The notes under the pieces are model-generated. The model was not told the DNA's origin. It ran no database searches and saw only the letters and a list, made by a program, of their open reading frames with translations. The translations under genes and the position numbers were made by a program. This document shows positions 17,033 through 25,930 of a stretch of 64,000 bases of DNA, one piece after another (the stretch's first letter is position 1; each line of letters starts with the position of its first letter). This stretch comes from an uncultured bacterium (lineage in GTDB: Bacteria; Cloacimonadota; Cloacimonadia; Cloacimonadales; Cloacimonadaceae): NCBI GenBank assembly GCA_938009275.1, contig CALLHY010000045.1, forward strand, positions 1 to 64,000, written 5' to 3'.

Positions 17033-18775
17033 CTATTTCACATGGAAGTTATCCAGGAACTGTTGTAAGATGGCAGCGCGGCTGGGGTGGCGCAGTTTTT
17101 TGAGGGCTTTATCCTCAATCTGCCTGATTCGTTCACGGGTAACCTGAAAGATGTTTCCCACTTCCTCCAGGGTGCGGTGATAGCCGTCGTCTATGCCAAA
17201 GCGGAGGCGGATAACACGTTCTTCGCGGGTGGTGAGGGTCTTTAGCACTTCATCCACCTGTTTTTTTAGCAGGCTACGCTCTGCCAATCGCTCGGGCGAG
17301 ATGATGGTGCGGTCTTCTATAAAGTCACCCAGTATGCTGTCTTCGCTATCGTGTCCTATTGGTTTATCCAGCGAAACAGGCTCTTTGCTGATGGACAGGA
17401 TGTTCTTTATCTTTTCTACGGGGATGTCTAACACCTCGGAAATCTCTTCGGGATAGGGGTCACGTCCCAGCTTTTGCATCAGGCGTCTGCTGGTTCTATT
17501 AATCTTGTTTATGGATTCTATCATGTGCACAGGAATGCGGATGGTGCGTGCCTGATCAGCAATTGCGCGGGTGATTGCCTGGCGAATCCACCAGGTGGCG
17601 TAGGTGCTGAATTTATAGCCCTTGCGATAGTCATATTTCTCCACAGCGCGCATCAGTCCTGTATTACCCTCCTGAATAAGATCCAGGAACTCCAAACCGC
17701 GGTTGTTATAGCGCTTGGCAATACTGATAACGAGACGCACGTTGGCTTCTATCATTTCGTTTTGAGCCTTTTCTTTGTTGCGCTCAGCACGGTCTATCTC
17801 GCGGAGCAGGAACACGAGCTCGCTGCCGGTCATTTTGGTTTCCAGTTCTACACGGCGAATCTTGCGGCGGGCGTTCTTTATCTTGCGCAGGGTTTCTACA
17901 AACACGTTCGGATCCATGCCCGTTTCGCTTTTTACTTCATCAAAGTCTTCATCGCTCTTCTTAGCACGGCGGCCGTAGGTGCATATCTCGTCTATAGTAT
18001 AGCGTTTGATGCGGGTTAGCTCGGTAATGCTGTCGTAGCTTTCCTCGATGCGCTCCACCAGACTGCGGATGCGGTAAACCATGCGCTTGATAAGCTTGTC
18101 GTTGTAGGCAAGAATCATGAAGGTGTTTATTATCAGGTTGCGGATGTCGTCTATCTCTTCCTGGCGGTTGGCGGTGCCTGTTTCGTCGAAGTCGCAATTG
18201 TCTAATATTGCACCAACTTTGTCCAGATTCACCTCATTTTCTTTTAAGATGTCTTTGAACTTGTCGATAATCTTCACGTCTTGGTTTTTGTCTATCCAGG
18301 TGCCGATATCCACTTTGAAGATTTGGTCGAGCCTGACTCGGCGTTCACGGTAGCGGTGCAGGAAGTTATACATCTCACGCAGGGTGCTGCCGGATTGAAA
18401 CACGTTTTGATTGATCATCTTCTGATATGTTTCTATCTTTTTGGCTACTCGTACCTCGCCTTCTCTATCCAGCAAGGGGACGCGTCCCATTTCGCGCAGA
18501 TACATCCTTACGGGATCGTCGTAAAAGCGTTTGGTTTTGAACTTCTTGGGTGCAGCAGGCTTGCGAATGGCTGCTCCGCCTTTGGTTATCCTCTTTTCTG
18601 TTTCGTCTATTATCTCTATGCCGTCTTGCGACAGGTCGAAGATAATGTCGTCAACCTTGTCCAGAAAGAAGGGACTGTTGGGCAGAATGTCGTTAATCTG
18701 TTTGAAGGTGATATACCCGGATTCTTTGCCGAGTTCCACCAGTTTCTTCAAACATTCGTTGTAAGTAATCATCAA
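17033..18775 (-). CDS. rpoD: RNA polymerase primary sigma factor (sigma-70, RpoD)
   Basis: This 580-residue protein has all regions of a primary sigma factor. An N-terminal region 1.1-like domain covers residues 5-60. Region 1.2 starts at DPVRMYLREMGRVPLL. A non-conserved insert follows, then region 2 (LRLVISIAKRYNNRGLEFLDLIQEG, YKFSTYATWWIRQAITRAIADQ), region 3, and region 4 (GNIFQVTRERIRQIEDKALKKLRHP) near the end. It directs core polymerase to housekeeping promoters. It is the last gene of the rpsU-cvpA-mutS2-dnaG-rpoD cluster, 15 bases after dnaG. A terminator follows. Confidence 0.97.
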   Translation of the reverse strand: MMITYNECLKKLVELGKESGYITFKQINDILPNSPFFLDKVDDIIFDLSQDGIEIIDETEKRITKGGAAIRKPAAPKKFKTKRFYDDPVRMYLREMGRVPLLDREGEVRVAKKIETYQKMINQNVFQSGSTLREMYNFLHRYRERRVRLDQIFKVDIGTWIDKNQDVKIIDKFKDILKENEVNLDKVGAILDNCDFDETGTANRQEEIDDIRNLIINTFMILAYNDKLIKRMVYRIRSLVERIEESYDSITELTRIKRYTIDEICTYGRRAKKSDEDFDEVKSETGMDPNVFVETLRKIKNARRKIRRVELETKMTGSELVFLLREIDRAERNKEKAQNEMIEANVRLVISIAKRYNNRGLEFLDLIQEGNTGLMRAVEKYDYRKGYKFSTYATWWIRQAITRAIADQARTIRIPVHMIESINKINRTSRRLMQKLGRDPYPEEISEVLDIPVEKIKNILSISKEPVSLDKPIGHDSEDSILGDFIEDRTIISPERLAERSLLKKQVDEVLKTLTTREERVIRLRFGIDDGYHRTLEEVGNIFQVTRERIRQIEDKALKKLRHPSRAAILQQFLDNFHVK

Positions 18776-18790
18776 TGCTCCTTGCAGGCG

Positions 18791-20533
18791 CTAAAAACGG
18801 AATTTGTTCACTACTTTGCGGGTCATGCGACGGTAAGTGAGAGTTAGCTTTTCTTTCTGTTTGAGGAGTTCCAGGTTCGATGGGTCTTTGATAATAGCAC
18901 GATCCATTTCGTCCAAATCTCTTTGGATCTTTCGGATGCGAAGGCCGGAGAGGCAATCTTCAAAGCGCATATGCTGTAAATCCTCGAACAGAAGCTCAGC
19001 CAAGCTTTCCTTTATTTCAATATTTTCAATATTATCCAGCAGTGCAGCGGGTTCCCAAGTGGCAAGATTTTGGCTTTGTGAAATAAGATAGGAGAAGAGT
19101 TCCCGATACAGCCTATTGTTAAAATAACTCGCATCCACCTCACTTGCAAGTAGTTTATACGAATCAATGTCTTTTAGAGCTAAAATAAGTGCGTGACGCT
19201 CTTCATAGCTCTCATGTGATGCGGTTTTAACGGGTTGACTATGGTTATTGGTAATCATGGGGGCACTGCTGCGATGCAGTTTGCTATTCAGCGCAGTTTC
19301 GGTGATGCCAAAAGCCTCCGAGATGTCTTTCACCAGTAGTTCCCGCTTTATTTGGTCTTTCAGGCTTCTAAGCGCATCCAACAGCATGTCTATACGCTCG
19401 GAGATGGGTTGTATTAAGCGTGAATCATTTGCCATAAAGCTAATAAAGTTTGGCGCGCTTGCTATTAGCTCTTGCATGGCTTCTTTGCCCTGTTTAAGAA
19501 TCAATGAATCTGGGTCTTCGCCCTGGGGCATTATCGCCACATCAATGTCCATGCCCTTGCTAAGGCACAATAGTGAACCCCTGATGGCGGCCTTTATGCC
19601 CGCATCATCACCATCGTAGAGCATGGTAGCTTTGTTGCCAAAGCGGATAATGAGGTTTATCTGATCTTCAGTTAATGCAGTGCCGAGGCTGGCTACGGCA
19701 TTGGTGAAACCGCTTTCGTATAGCCGAAGAAAGTCGAAATAGCCTTCGCAAACCAGTGCTGTTCCGGCTTTGCTAATGTTATACTTGGTTTTGAACAGGC
19801 CATATAGTTCTTTGCCCTTGGTGTAAAGCTCGGTGCCGGGGGAATTGATGTATTTGCCTACTCCCGGCCTTTCTTCCAAAAGCCTGCCGCCAAAGGCAAT
19901 CACTTCGCCAAAGCTGTTGTGAATAGGGAACATCAGGCGGTCGCGATACATATCTGACAGGCTTCCAGAGTAGTTGCCAAAGAGACCGGATTCCTTTAGT
20001 AACGCTACGCCTATGCCTTCTTTCATCAGGTGATTCAGAAGTGCTTTCTCGCTGTTTAGCGCATAGCCAAGCTGAAGCTCCCGCGCTGTTTCTGCCGAGA
20101 ACGAGCGAGCGGCAAGGTAGTCCAACACATGCTTGCCGTGTGCAAATAGCGTTGAGGCAAAAAACTCTGCTGCAGATTTGTAAACGTGCAAAAGCTGCTC
20201 ACGCTTTGTGGATACGGTGCGGGTGCGTTCATTCTCAGGAATTACAATGCCGGCGCGCTGAGCCAGCTTCTTTACTGCTTCTATGAAGCTAAGCTTTTCG
20301 TAATCTGCCACAAAGCCAAATACATTTCCGGCTTTTCCGCAGGCAAAGCACTTGTAAATCTGCTTGGGCTGGCTTACATATAGCGAGGGTTTGGTGTCGT
20401 TATGGAAGGGGCAAATACCGCGCCAGTTTGAGCCAAAGTGCTTAAGCGGGAGGTAACTTTGAATTACGTCCACGATGTCGCTGGCCTGGCGGATTTGGTC
20501 TATTAAGCTTTGTTCCATAACGCTTTTTGCCAC
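18791..20533 (-). CDS. dnaG: DNA primase (DnaG)
   Basis: This 580-residue primase makes RNA primers for replication. It has an N-terminal zinc ribbon with Cys41, His44, Cys62 and Cys65 (CPFH, CFAC). The Toprim core contains VCEGYFDFLRL and MLYDGDDAGIKA. The C-terminal 200 residues are the helicase-binding domain. Two starts are possible: GTG 20533 and ATG 20518, the latter giving MEQSLIDQIRQASDIVDVI, closer to the usual start. A hairpin (CCACAC/GTGTGG at 20530-20547) covers the GTG. It sits between mutS2 and rpoD, as in a macromolecular synthesis operon. Confidence 0.96.
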   Translation of the reverse strand: MAKSVMEQSLIDQIRQASDIVDVIQSYLPLKHFGSNWRGICPFHNDTKPSLYVSQPKQIYKCFACGKAGNVFGFVADYEKLSFIEAVKKLAQRAGIVIPENERTRTVSTKREQLLHVYKSAAEFFASTLFAHGKHVLDYLAARSFSAETARELQLGYALNSEKALLNHLMKEGIGVALLKESGLFGNYSGSLSDMYRDRLMFPIHNSFGEVIAFGGRLLEERPGVGKYINSPGTELYTKGKELYGLFKTKYNISKAGTALVCEGYFDFLRLYESGFTNAVASLGTALTEDQINLIIRFGNKATMLYDGDDAGIKAAIRGSLLCLSKGMDIDVAIMPQGEDPDSLILKQGKEAMQELIASAPNFISFMANDSRLIQPISERIDMLLDALRSLKDQIKRELLVKDISEAFGITETALNSKLHRSSAPMITNNHSQPVKTASHESYEERHALILALKDIDSYKLLASEVDASYFNNRLYRELFSYLISQSQNLATWEPAALLDNIENIEIKESLAELLFEDLQHMRFEDCLSGLRIRKIQRDLDEMDRAIIKDPSNLELLKQKEKLTLTYRRMTRKVVNKFRF

Positions 20534-20597
20534 ACATATCAGTGTGGCTTCCTTACCTCTTTAATCTACCTGTAGTCTGTATGGGCTTATAAAAAAA

Positions 20598-22940
20598 CTA
20601 AATCTTTACTAAGGTTACGCCACTGCCACCCTCGTTCATGGGCGGAGTGTCTATGCTAATCACGCCTTTTTTGCGGCGCAGATAATCGCGAACTTTGCTG
20701 CGCAGTGCTCCGGTTCCCTTGCCGTGAACTATGCGCAAAGTATGCAGTCCCGCAAATGCTGCATCGTCAATAAATTCATCTATCAGTGGTTTTGCCTCGT
20801 CGAAGGTAAGCCCCAATAGCTTTAGCTCAAACTTGCCTTTGGCACTAACTGTGCTGCTAACATACACTTCGCTCTTCTTCTGGGCTGCGGTTGGTTTGGC
20901 AGCATATAGCGATTCCAGGGGAGTTTTGAAGCTTATGCCGTTCATGTCCACCGTGGCACTGTCACCTTGAATGGAGATAATCACCGCTTCAGCATCAAAA
21001 TTAGCCAGCCAAACCCGGTCACCTGTTTTCGGGCTGGATAGTGGCATATGCGAATCACAGCCGCTACTGATAAGCTCTTTTTGCAGCTCAGCACTCTTGA
21101 CATTTACTTCATGCAATTTTCTTTCCGAAAGTGTTTTGCGTTCGTTTTTGTCCAGCTTCTTAATCTCGCTAAGTTCGGCTGCGTATATCTTCTGTTGGGC
21201 AATCAGCTCTTTTTGCAGTTCTTTCAGGTGCGTCTTGCGGCGTTCTTTTAGCTCCTGCTCCCAGCTTGCCTCTTTGTTTTCCAATTCGCTAATCTTTGCT
21301 TCCAGATTACGGGTTTTAAGTTCAAACTGATAGCTCTTTATGCTTAGCTGCTTCTTTTCTTCCTGCATCTTTTTCAGCAGTTCGGTAAAGTCCTGATTCT
21401 GGCTCCCGGAAAGCTCTTTGGCACGGGTGATAAGCGTGGCATCCAGGCCCAGCGATGCTGCAACCTCGATGGCGAAGCTATCACCTGGGAAACCGGGAAC
21501 ATACTTGTAGGTAGGATGCAAGGACTTCAAGTCGAACTGCATGGAAGCATTCACGCAATTGGGGTGTTGCTCGCCAAATATCTTCAGCGAAGTGTAGTGA
21601 GTGGTTATAATGCCCGGGCAACCGAGGTCGGCAAAACGTTCTAAAATGGCTTGTGCCAAAGCTGAGCCTTGCTGTGGGTCGGTAGCTGCGCCAATTTCGT
21701 CTATCAATATAAGTGTGTCGGGGGCAGCAGCACCAAGCATCTTGGCAATCTTATCCAGATGTGAAGAGAAGGTAGAAAGCGCATTTTCTATGGACTGATC
21801 ATCGCCAATATCGGCAAAGACCTTGCTAAACATACCTATCTCGCTGCTGTTATCCGCAGGAATGGGCAAGCCCGAAAGCGCCATTAGAGTTAACAAGCCA
21901 ACTGCTTTCATCAGCACTGTTTTGCCGCCTGTATTGGGCCCGCTAAGGATTATCAGTTTTTGCTCGGTTCCAAGCTGAATATCGAAGGGGATAACTTTTG
22001 CCGGCATGCCCAGACTAAGGATTAGCAAGGGATGGCGGGCTATAGAGAGCTTTATAAGCGGTTGGGATACCATCACCGGCACTTTGGCATTCATAATGCG
22101 GCACAATCTTCCACAGGCAAAGCGGAAGTCCAGCTCGGCAAGCAGTTCTTGATTCTTTAGTATCTGCTGTTCAGCGGCTTTCACCATGCCGGTATATTCG
22201 CTAAATATCCTGTATATCTCTTGCTTTTCTTCTTGCTTAACCATTTGCAGTTCGTTGTTCATAGGCACCACGGCAATAGGCTCTACGAATACAGTGGCTT
22301 TGCTGCCTGAGTGACTTTGCACGATACCATTTACAAAGGGTACCGAGCCTTCTTTTATTGGCAGCACATAGCGGTCGTCCCGCTGGGTTACAAACTTATC
22401 TTGCAGAAACTTTTCAAAGCGGGTGTCGCTAAGCATGGACTGCATGGTTTTCTGAATGCGGGCACGAAGCTGACTGGTTTTACGGCGAATGCCAAGCAAT
22501 TGCGGAGAAGCGGTATCCAGTATCTCGCCTTCAAAATCGAATATCCCGGTGTATCTCCTGTTAAGCTCCGGAAATGCAGTAAGCTTGCGCAGGGTGTCTT
22601 TTAGATAAGGGAAGTCTTGCATGGCATCTGCCCGCGAGATAATCTCATCCGATATGCGGTTATTGTGATATACCGCAGTAAATTCCTCGTAGCTGAAAAG
22701 ACTGAAGGCACTATCTTCAAACAGGGGTGTCAGATTACTCAAATCTTCAAAGCTGAAGTCTAAGCCGCGGCTTAGTAGCTCTTGAATCTCGGCAATTCTG
22801 ATATGGGACTTGCGAATCTGAGCGATGTCTTGCAGGGGGCGCAGCTCTTGGGCAAGCGAATTTCCCAGCTTGCTGTGACATCTCTGGCAAATGTTCTGAA
22901 CCAGTACGCCATATTCCAGGTCGGGATTGGTATAGCTCAT
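20598..22940 (-). CDS. mutS2: MutS2 family DNA-repair/ribosome-rescue ATPase
   Basis: This 780-residue protein has the MutS2 domain order. An N-terminal helical lever/clamp region is followed by the ABC-type ATPase (Walker A GPNTGGKTVLMK, Walker B LILIDEIGAATDP), a long coiled coil (about residues 520-640) and a C-terminal Smr nuclease domain (LHTLRIVHGKGTGALRSKV). MutS2 suppresses homologous recombination and, in Bacillus, rescues collided ribosomes. There is no MutS mismatch-binding domain I. It starts 3 bases after the cvpA stop. A 64-base gap separates it from dnaG. Confidence 0.93.
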   Translation of the reverse strand: MSYTNPDLEYGVLVQNICQRCHSKLGNSLAQELRPLQDIAQIRKSHIRIAEIQELLSRGLDFSFEDLSNLTPLFEDSAFSLFSYEEFTAVYHNNRISDEIISRADAMQDFPYLKDTLRKLTAFPELNRRYTGIFDFEGEILDTASPQLLGIRRKTSQLRARIQKTMQSMLSDTRFEKFLQDKFVTQRDDRYVLPIKEGSVPFVNGIVQSHSGSKATVFVEPIAVVPMNNELQMVKQEEKQEIYRIFSEYTGMVKAAEQQILKNQELLAELDFRFACGRLCRIMNAKVPVMVSQPLIKLSIARHPLLILSLGMPAKVIPFDIQLGTEQKLIILSGPNTGGKTVLMKAVGLLTLMALSGLPIPADNSSEIGMFSKVFADIGDDQSIENALSTFSSHLDKIAKMLGAAAPDTLILIDEIGAATDPQQGSALAQAILERFADLGCPGIITTHYTSLKIFGEQHPNCVNASMQFDLKSLHPTYKYVPGFPGDSFAIEVAASLGLDATLITRAKELSGSQNQDFTELLKKMQEEKKQLSIKSYQFELKTRNLEAKISELENKEASWEQELKERRKTHLKELQKELIAQQKIYAAELSEIKKLDKNERKTLSERKLHEVNVKSAELQKELISSGCDSHMPLSSPKTGDRVWLANFDAEAVIISIQGDSATVDMNGISFKTPLESLYAAKPTAAQKKSEVYVSSTVSAKGKFELKLLGLTFDEAKPLIDEFIDDAAFAGLHTLRIVHGKGTGALRSKVRDYLRRKKGVISIDTPPMNEGGSGVTLVKI

Positions 22941-22943
22941 GTA

Positions 22944-23489
22944 TTAATCTTCTGGTTGGGGAACAATGTGGGTTGAAGCGGGTATTTTTGGCATATGGAG
23001 TAGCTTCATACGCTGAGTAAGCTTAAGCTTGGTGAATAGCTCTTCTTTCAAAACATTCACTCCCGCATAAACCCGGTGACTTTCGCCGTCTTTAAGCTGA
23101 TTAGACAAACTGGGCATAAAGTCCAGCATAACCATCAAAATTATTACTACCATAAAGCCATTGCCAAAGCCGAGAATAGCACCCATCCCCTTGTTTAGAG
23201 ATGAGAGCTTTACCGCCATAATAAAGCGATTGAGGATGTAGATTACTATCTTTACTACCACCACTATCAAGATGATAATTAACAGCACCGACATGATGGT
23301 TGCTATCCAGCGAGGCATCTGGTATTTTAGTAGTAAACTTCGCTGAACCAGCGGATAGTAATGACCAACCAAAAAGAAAGTGATGATGTAGGCACCAAGC
23401 TGAACAATTGCAGCGGCAAGGCCTTTACGCCACCCGATGTAAGTGAATAATAGCAAAAAGCCTAAGATTATCCAATCTATTATTCCCAT
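22944..23489 (-). CDS. cvpA: CvpA family membrane protein
   Basis: This 181-residue inner-membrane protein has four predicted membrane helices (about 5-20, 28-47, 62-90 and 102-122) with the CvpA signature DWIILGFLLLFTYIGWRKGL at the start and GxGxxLGFxNG-like GAILGFGNGFM in the third part. CvpA homologues are needed for colicin V production in E. coli and for envelope homeostasis. Here it sits between rpsU and mutS2, a common arrangement of cvpA-mutS2. GGGAG lies before the ATG. Confidence 0.88.
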   Translation of the reverse strand: MGIIDWIILGFLLLFTYIGWRKGLAAAIVQLGAYIITFFLVGHYYPLVQRSLLLKYQMPRWIATIMSVLLIIILIVVVVKIVIYILNRFIMAVKLSSLNKGMGAILGFGNGFMVVIILMVMLDFMPSLSNQLKDGESHRVYAGVNVLKEELFTKLKLTQRMKLLHMPKIPASTHIVPQPED

Positions 23490-23504
23490 TAATTCTCCCG
23501 ACCA

Positions 23505-23534
23505 TAAAAAAGCATACAGGGACGAATCCCTGTA
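23505..23534 (-). terminator. Hairpin with T-run between rpsU and cvpA
   Basis: TACAGGGA and TCCCTGTA (23515-23534) form a perfect 8-bp stem with a 4-base loop. On the minus strand it is followed by TGCTTTTTTA. It lies 38 bases after rpsU and before cvpA, so it probably allows partial read-through, giving more S21 than downstream products. Confidence 0.75.
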
Positions 23535-23571
23535 GCTAAGTTTGTGAGTGTGCTTTCCTAACTGAGGAAGG

Positions 23572-23778
23572 CTATTTCATGTAACGTTGCATGCGTCGCT
23601 GGATTTTTAGCATCTTGCGACGTGCGGCGTTAGCTTCGCGTTTCTTCTTTACGCTGGGCTTCTCGTAAGCTTGATTTTTTTTTATCTCAGAAAGGATAGC
23701 AGCTTTTTCGCATTTCTTTTTGAAGCGTTTCAGCAAAAAATCGAAGGACTCGTTATCTTTAGCTACGACTGTCGGCAA
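23572..23778 (-). CDS. rpsU: 30S ribosomal protein bS21
   Basis: This is a 68-residue basic protein with the S21 pattern: MPTVVAKDNESFDFLLKRFKKKCEKAA, then a Lys/Arg-rich C-terminal helix (KKREANAARRKMLKIQRR). S21 joins the 30S subunit and helps mRNA entry. The start is put at TTG 23778. The in-frame GTG at 23790 is part of the ribosome site AAAGGTGG (23794-23787), which is correctly spaced (8 bases) for the TTG. This restores the usual N-terminus. It is the first gene of the cluster leading to dnaG and rpoD. Confidence 0.93.
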   Translation of the reverse strand: MPTVVAKDNESFDFLLKRFKKKCEKAAILSEIKKNQAYEKPSVKKKREANAARRKMLKIQRRMQRYMK

Positions 23779-23819
23779 ACAAATCACCACCTTTGGTCTT
23801 ATATTTAAACTCAGGGTGC

Positions 23820-23848
23820 CATACTTTTACATGCCCTTTGCCTGTCAA
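23820..23848 (-). promoter_or_regulatory. Candidate promoter of rpsU operon
   Basis: On the minus strand TTGACA (23848-23843) is followed after 17 bases by AGTATG (23825-23820). The text GGCATGTAAAAG in the spacer is shared with the candidate promoter at 29996. The transcript would begin about 35 bases before the rpsU TTG. Confidence 0.5.
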
Positions 23849-24211
23849 GCTAGAAATTGAACTCAAACGTCCTCCCTTTTTTCATACAGGATTTTCAGGC
23901 TGTGTTGTGCTTTGTGCCCTGTTCCTTATTGAGATTATTGTTGGGAGCTGAAATGGATCAAAAGCATAAGGGAATTGCAGTTCATGTCACCTATCTCAAA
24001 CTGAAAACTCAGTCTTCAGACACCCTCTGTCCAATCTAGAATTCTCGAGTGGAATTGATGTGGAAGTGATGAAGTGACAAAGTGGTGATGTGGATCGTGG
24101 TGTAGCGTATCTTACCAAAGCACGATAACGCGTAAGAGAAGCATAGGTGCTTGACAAAAAGAGTGCGCATAAGAATCATGGATCGGTAAATCTACCTGCA
24201 AGGAAAATAGT
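23849..24211. other. Divergent intergenic region between rpsU and DUF4390 genes
   Basis: This 363-base region lies between divergent genes. It contains the plus-strand promoter at 24151 and a stretch with repeated GTGATG/GTGAAG text (24050-24100). No RNA gene or long inverted repeat was seen. A 60-codon frame starting in 23857 has no coding character. Confidence 0.45.
24151..24179 (+). promoter_or_regulatory. Candidate promoter of DUF4390-kinase-regulator operon
   Basis: TTGACA at 24151 and AATCAT at 24174 are 17 bases apart. The ATG of the first gene follows at 24212. The -35 box is perfect and the -10 box matches the sigma-70 consensus at 4 of 6 positions. Confidence 0.5.
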
Positions 24212-24760
24212 ATGTTCGAAGCTCTCACCGCCAAGGTGTTTGCAACCGTGGTTTCATTATCCATGTTTTTGTTCTCTTCCTACAGCGGAAACGATCCTGC
24301 CCTTAGAGCCATCAGTAGCCGCGTGGGCGGAGAGTATCTACAGCTTAGAACATCTCTTACGGGAGCATTTGACAATGATTTTCTCGATGTATTCAAAAGT
24401 GGTTCGGTTATTCCCGTAAACTTCAAATTAACAATAAAATCCGGTAATAAAAAAGTGCTGGAAAGGGCTTATCAAAATCGGGTGCGATACAATCCTGCCA
24501 AGGGCATATATGAGGTCTATACAGCAGGTATGAATCGCACTATAGAAACCGAGTCTTATGCTCATATGCTGGCAGAGATTTCCGGTTTCGATTGCTCAAT
24601 TCCCATTAAACCGGAATGGGGAGTAGTTAGCGTGCAGCTATCTGCCAGCCTCCCAACCATCAAGTTTGCTCAGCTAAACAAACCTGTGGATCTGATGGTA
24701 TTATGGAAATATAACAAGCCCCAAGCTAGCGCATCCATAGACTTACGCAAGTCACTATAA
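24212..24760 (+). CDS. DUF4390 domain protein
   Basis: This 182-residue protein has an N-terminal hydrophobic segment (residues 8-22), then a DUF4390-type body (LRTSLTGAFDNDFLDVFKSGSVIPVNFKLTI and ERAYQNRVRYNPAKGIYEVY). It is probably exported or membrane-tethered. DUF4390 genes frequently precede an NtrY-type kinase, which is the case here (9-base gap), so it may help sense or transmit an envelope signal. The function is not known. Confidence 0.75.
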   Translation: MFEALTAKVFATVVSLSMFLFSSYSGNDPALRAISSRVGGEYLQLRTSLTGAFDNDFLDVFKSGSVIPVNFKLTIKSGNKKVLERAYQNRVRYNPAKGIYEVYTAGMNRTIETESYAHMLAEISGFDCSIPIKPEWGVVSVQLSASLPTIKFAQLNKPVDLMVLWKYNKPQASASIDLRKSL

Positions 24761-24769
24761 GGCGGATTA

Positions 24770-25930
24770 ATGAGTTTTAGCAGACCTGGCATCAGAACTT
24801 GGTTGTTGGCAGTGTACCTGATCTTCTCCATCGGTGGATTAATGGTTCTAAACCGTGTATTTCAAACCAATCAACAGCAGCTTCAAGAAGCAATGGAGCA
24901 TCTGGAGCTAAGCGAGGATATGCGGCAGATAAGGCTGCACAGCAGCGCAGATTCATTGAAAGTAGAAGAGATAATGACAAACTACTCCGCAGCAAAGGGG
25001 GTAGTGAAACTCAGCCTTAGTGAATCACGGTTTTATGCGGCATTAACGCTGCTGATAATCATCATGGTATCGAGCACGGTGTTTTATATTGTGCTGTCCC
25101 GTATCAGCAAACCACTCAGGGAATTGCAAAATGCCACCAATCAGATTCGTCAGGGTAATTTTAGCGTTCATCTGCCCGAAACAGGCATTCACGAAATGAA
25201 GATGCTAAAGAACTCATTCAATGTGATGTCCCGCGAGTTGGAAGCAGTGCAAAAACGCCTGTTAGTGGCAGAAAAAGAGATGATTTGGAAAGACCTTTCC
25301 CGCATTCTGGCTCATGAGATAAAGAATCCATTAACGCCTATCCAACTGGCGGTTCAGAGGCTGGAAGAACGCATAGTTACCGATCCGGCAAGTGTGCAGA
25401 ATATCTTAAACGAGTCATTGGACATTATTAAGCAAGAAATTGAGAATTTACGCTTGTTAGCCCAGGACTTTTCTAGCTTTGCCAAGGTTAGTAAAGCCCA
25501 GCGAGAAAACTTTGATCCCGAATCCAGCATCAGGGATATATGTCGTTCCTATGCTGCGGATTTTAAGCTTGATTTAGATTTACAGCCAAACCTGTACATT
25601 TTATTCGACAAAACTCATTTCTATCAGGTGATAACCAATATCCTGCAAAACGCCATTGATGCTTCTTCTCCAGATCAGGCTATTGAGATAAAGCTTAGTT
25701 TGGAAAAGAACTACGTTATTCTCGGCATCAAAGATTATGGCTCTGGAATAGAGAGCGACGACCTTAGCCGGGTGTTTGAGCCTTATTTCTCTCGCAAGAG
25801 CAAAGGAACAGGTCTTGGCCTGGCCTTGGTAAAGAAACTCTGTGAGGCAAATGCAGCAATTGTAAGAGTAAAAAGCAAGCCCGGTGAAGGAAGCGAATTC
25901 ACCCTGTTCATCGAGGGTGGAAAAACATGA
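24770..25930 (+). CDS. NtrY-like sensor histidine kinase
   Basis: This 386-residue kinase has two membrane helices (about 10-28 and 89-110) around a short 60-residue sensor loop, a HAMP segment (about 110-165), a HisKA domain with ILAHEIKNPLTP (His182), and a HATPase domain with an N-box (NILQNAIDAS), DYGSGI and GTGLGLAL. It autophosphorylates and would phosphorylate the regulator that overlaps it by ATGA at 25927. The small sensor loop suggests it reads the membrane or the DUF4390 partner rather than a large ligand. Confidence 0.9.
   Translation: MSFSRPGIRTWLLAVYLIFSIGGLMVLNRVFQTNQQQLQEAMEHLELSEDMRQIRLHSSADSLKVEEIMTNYSAAKGVVKLSLSESRFYAALTLLIIIMVSSTVFYIVLSRISKPLRELQNATNQIRQGNFSVHLPETGIHEMKMLKNSFNVMSRELEAVQKRLLVAEKEMIWKDLSRILAHEIKNPLTPIQLAVQRLEERIVTDPASVQNILNESLDIIKQEIENLRLLAQDFSSFAKVSKAQRENFDPESSIRDICRSYAADFKLDLDLQPNLYILFDKTHFYQVITNILQNAIDASSPDQAIEIKLSLEKNYVILGIKDYGSGIESDDLSRVFEPYFSRKSKGTGLGLALVKKLCEANAAIVRVKSKPGEGSEFTLFIEGGKT

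Noticed and set aside
23849..24211. tRNA or small RNA gene
   Set aside because: No cloverleaf or GTTCRANNC loop and no terminator-like hairpin was found.
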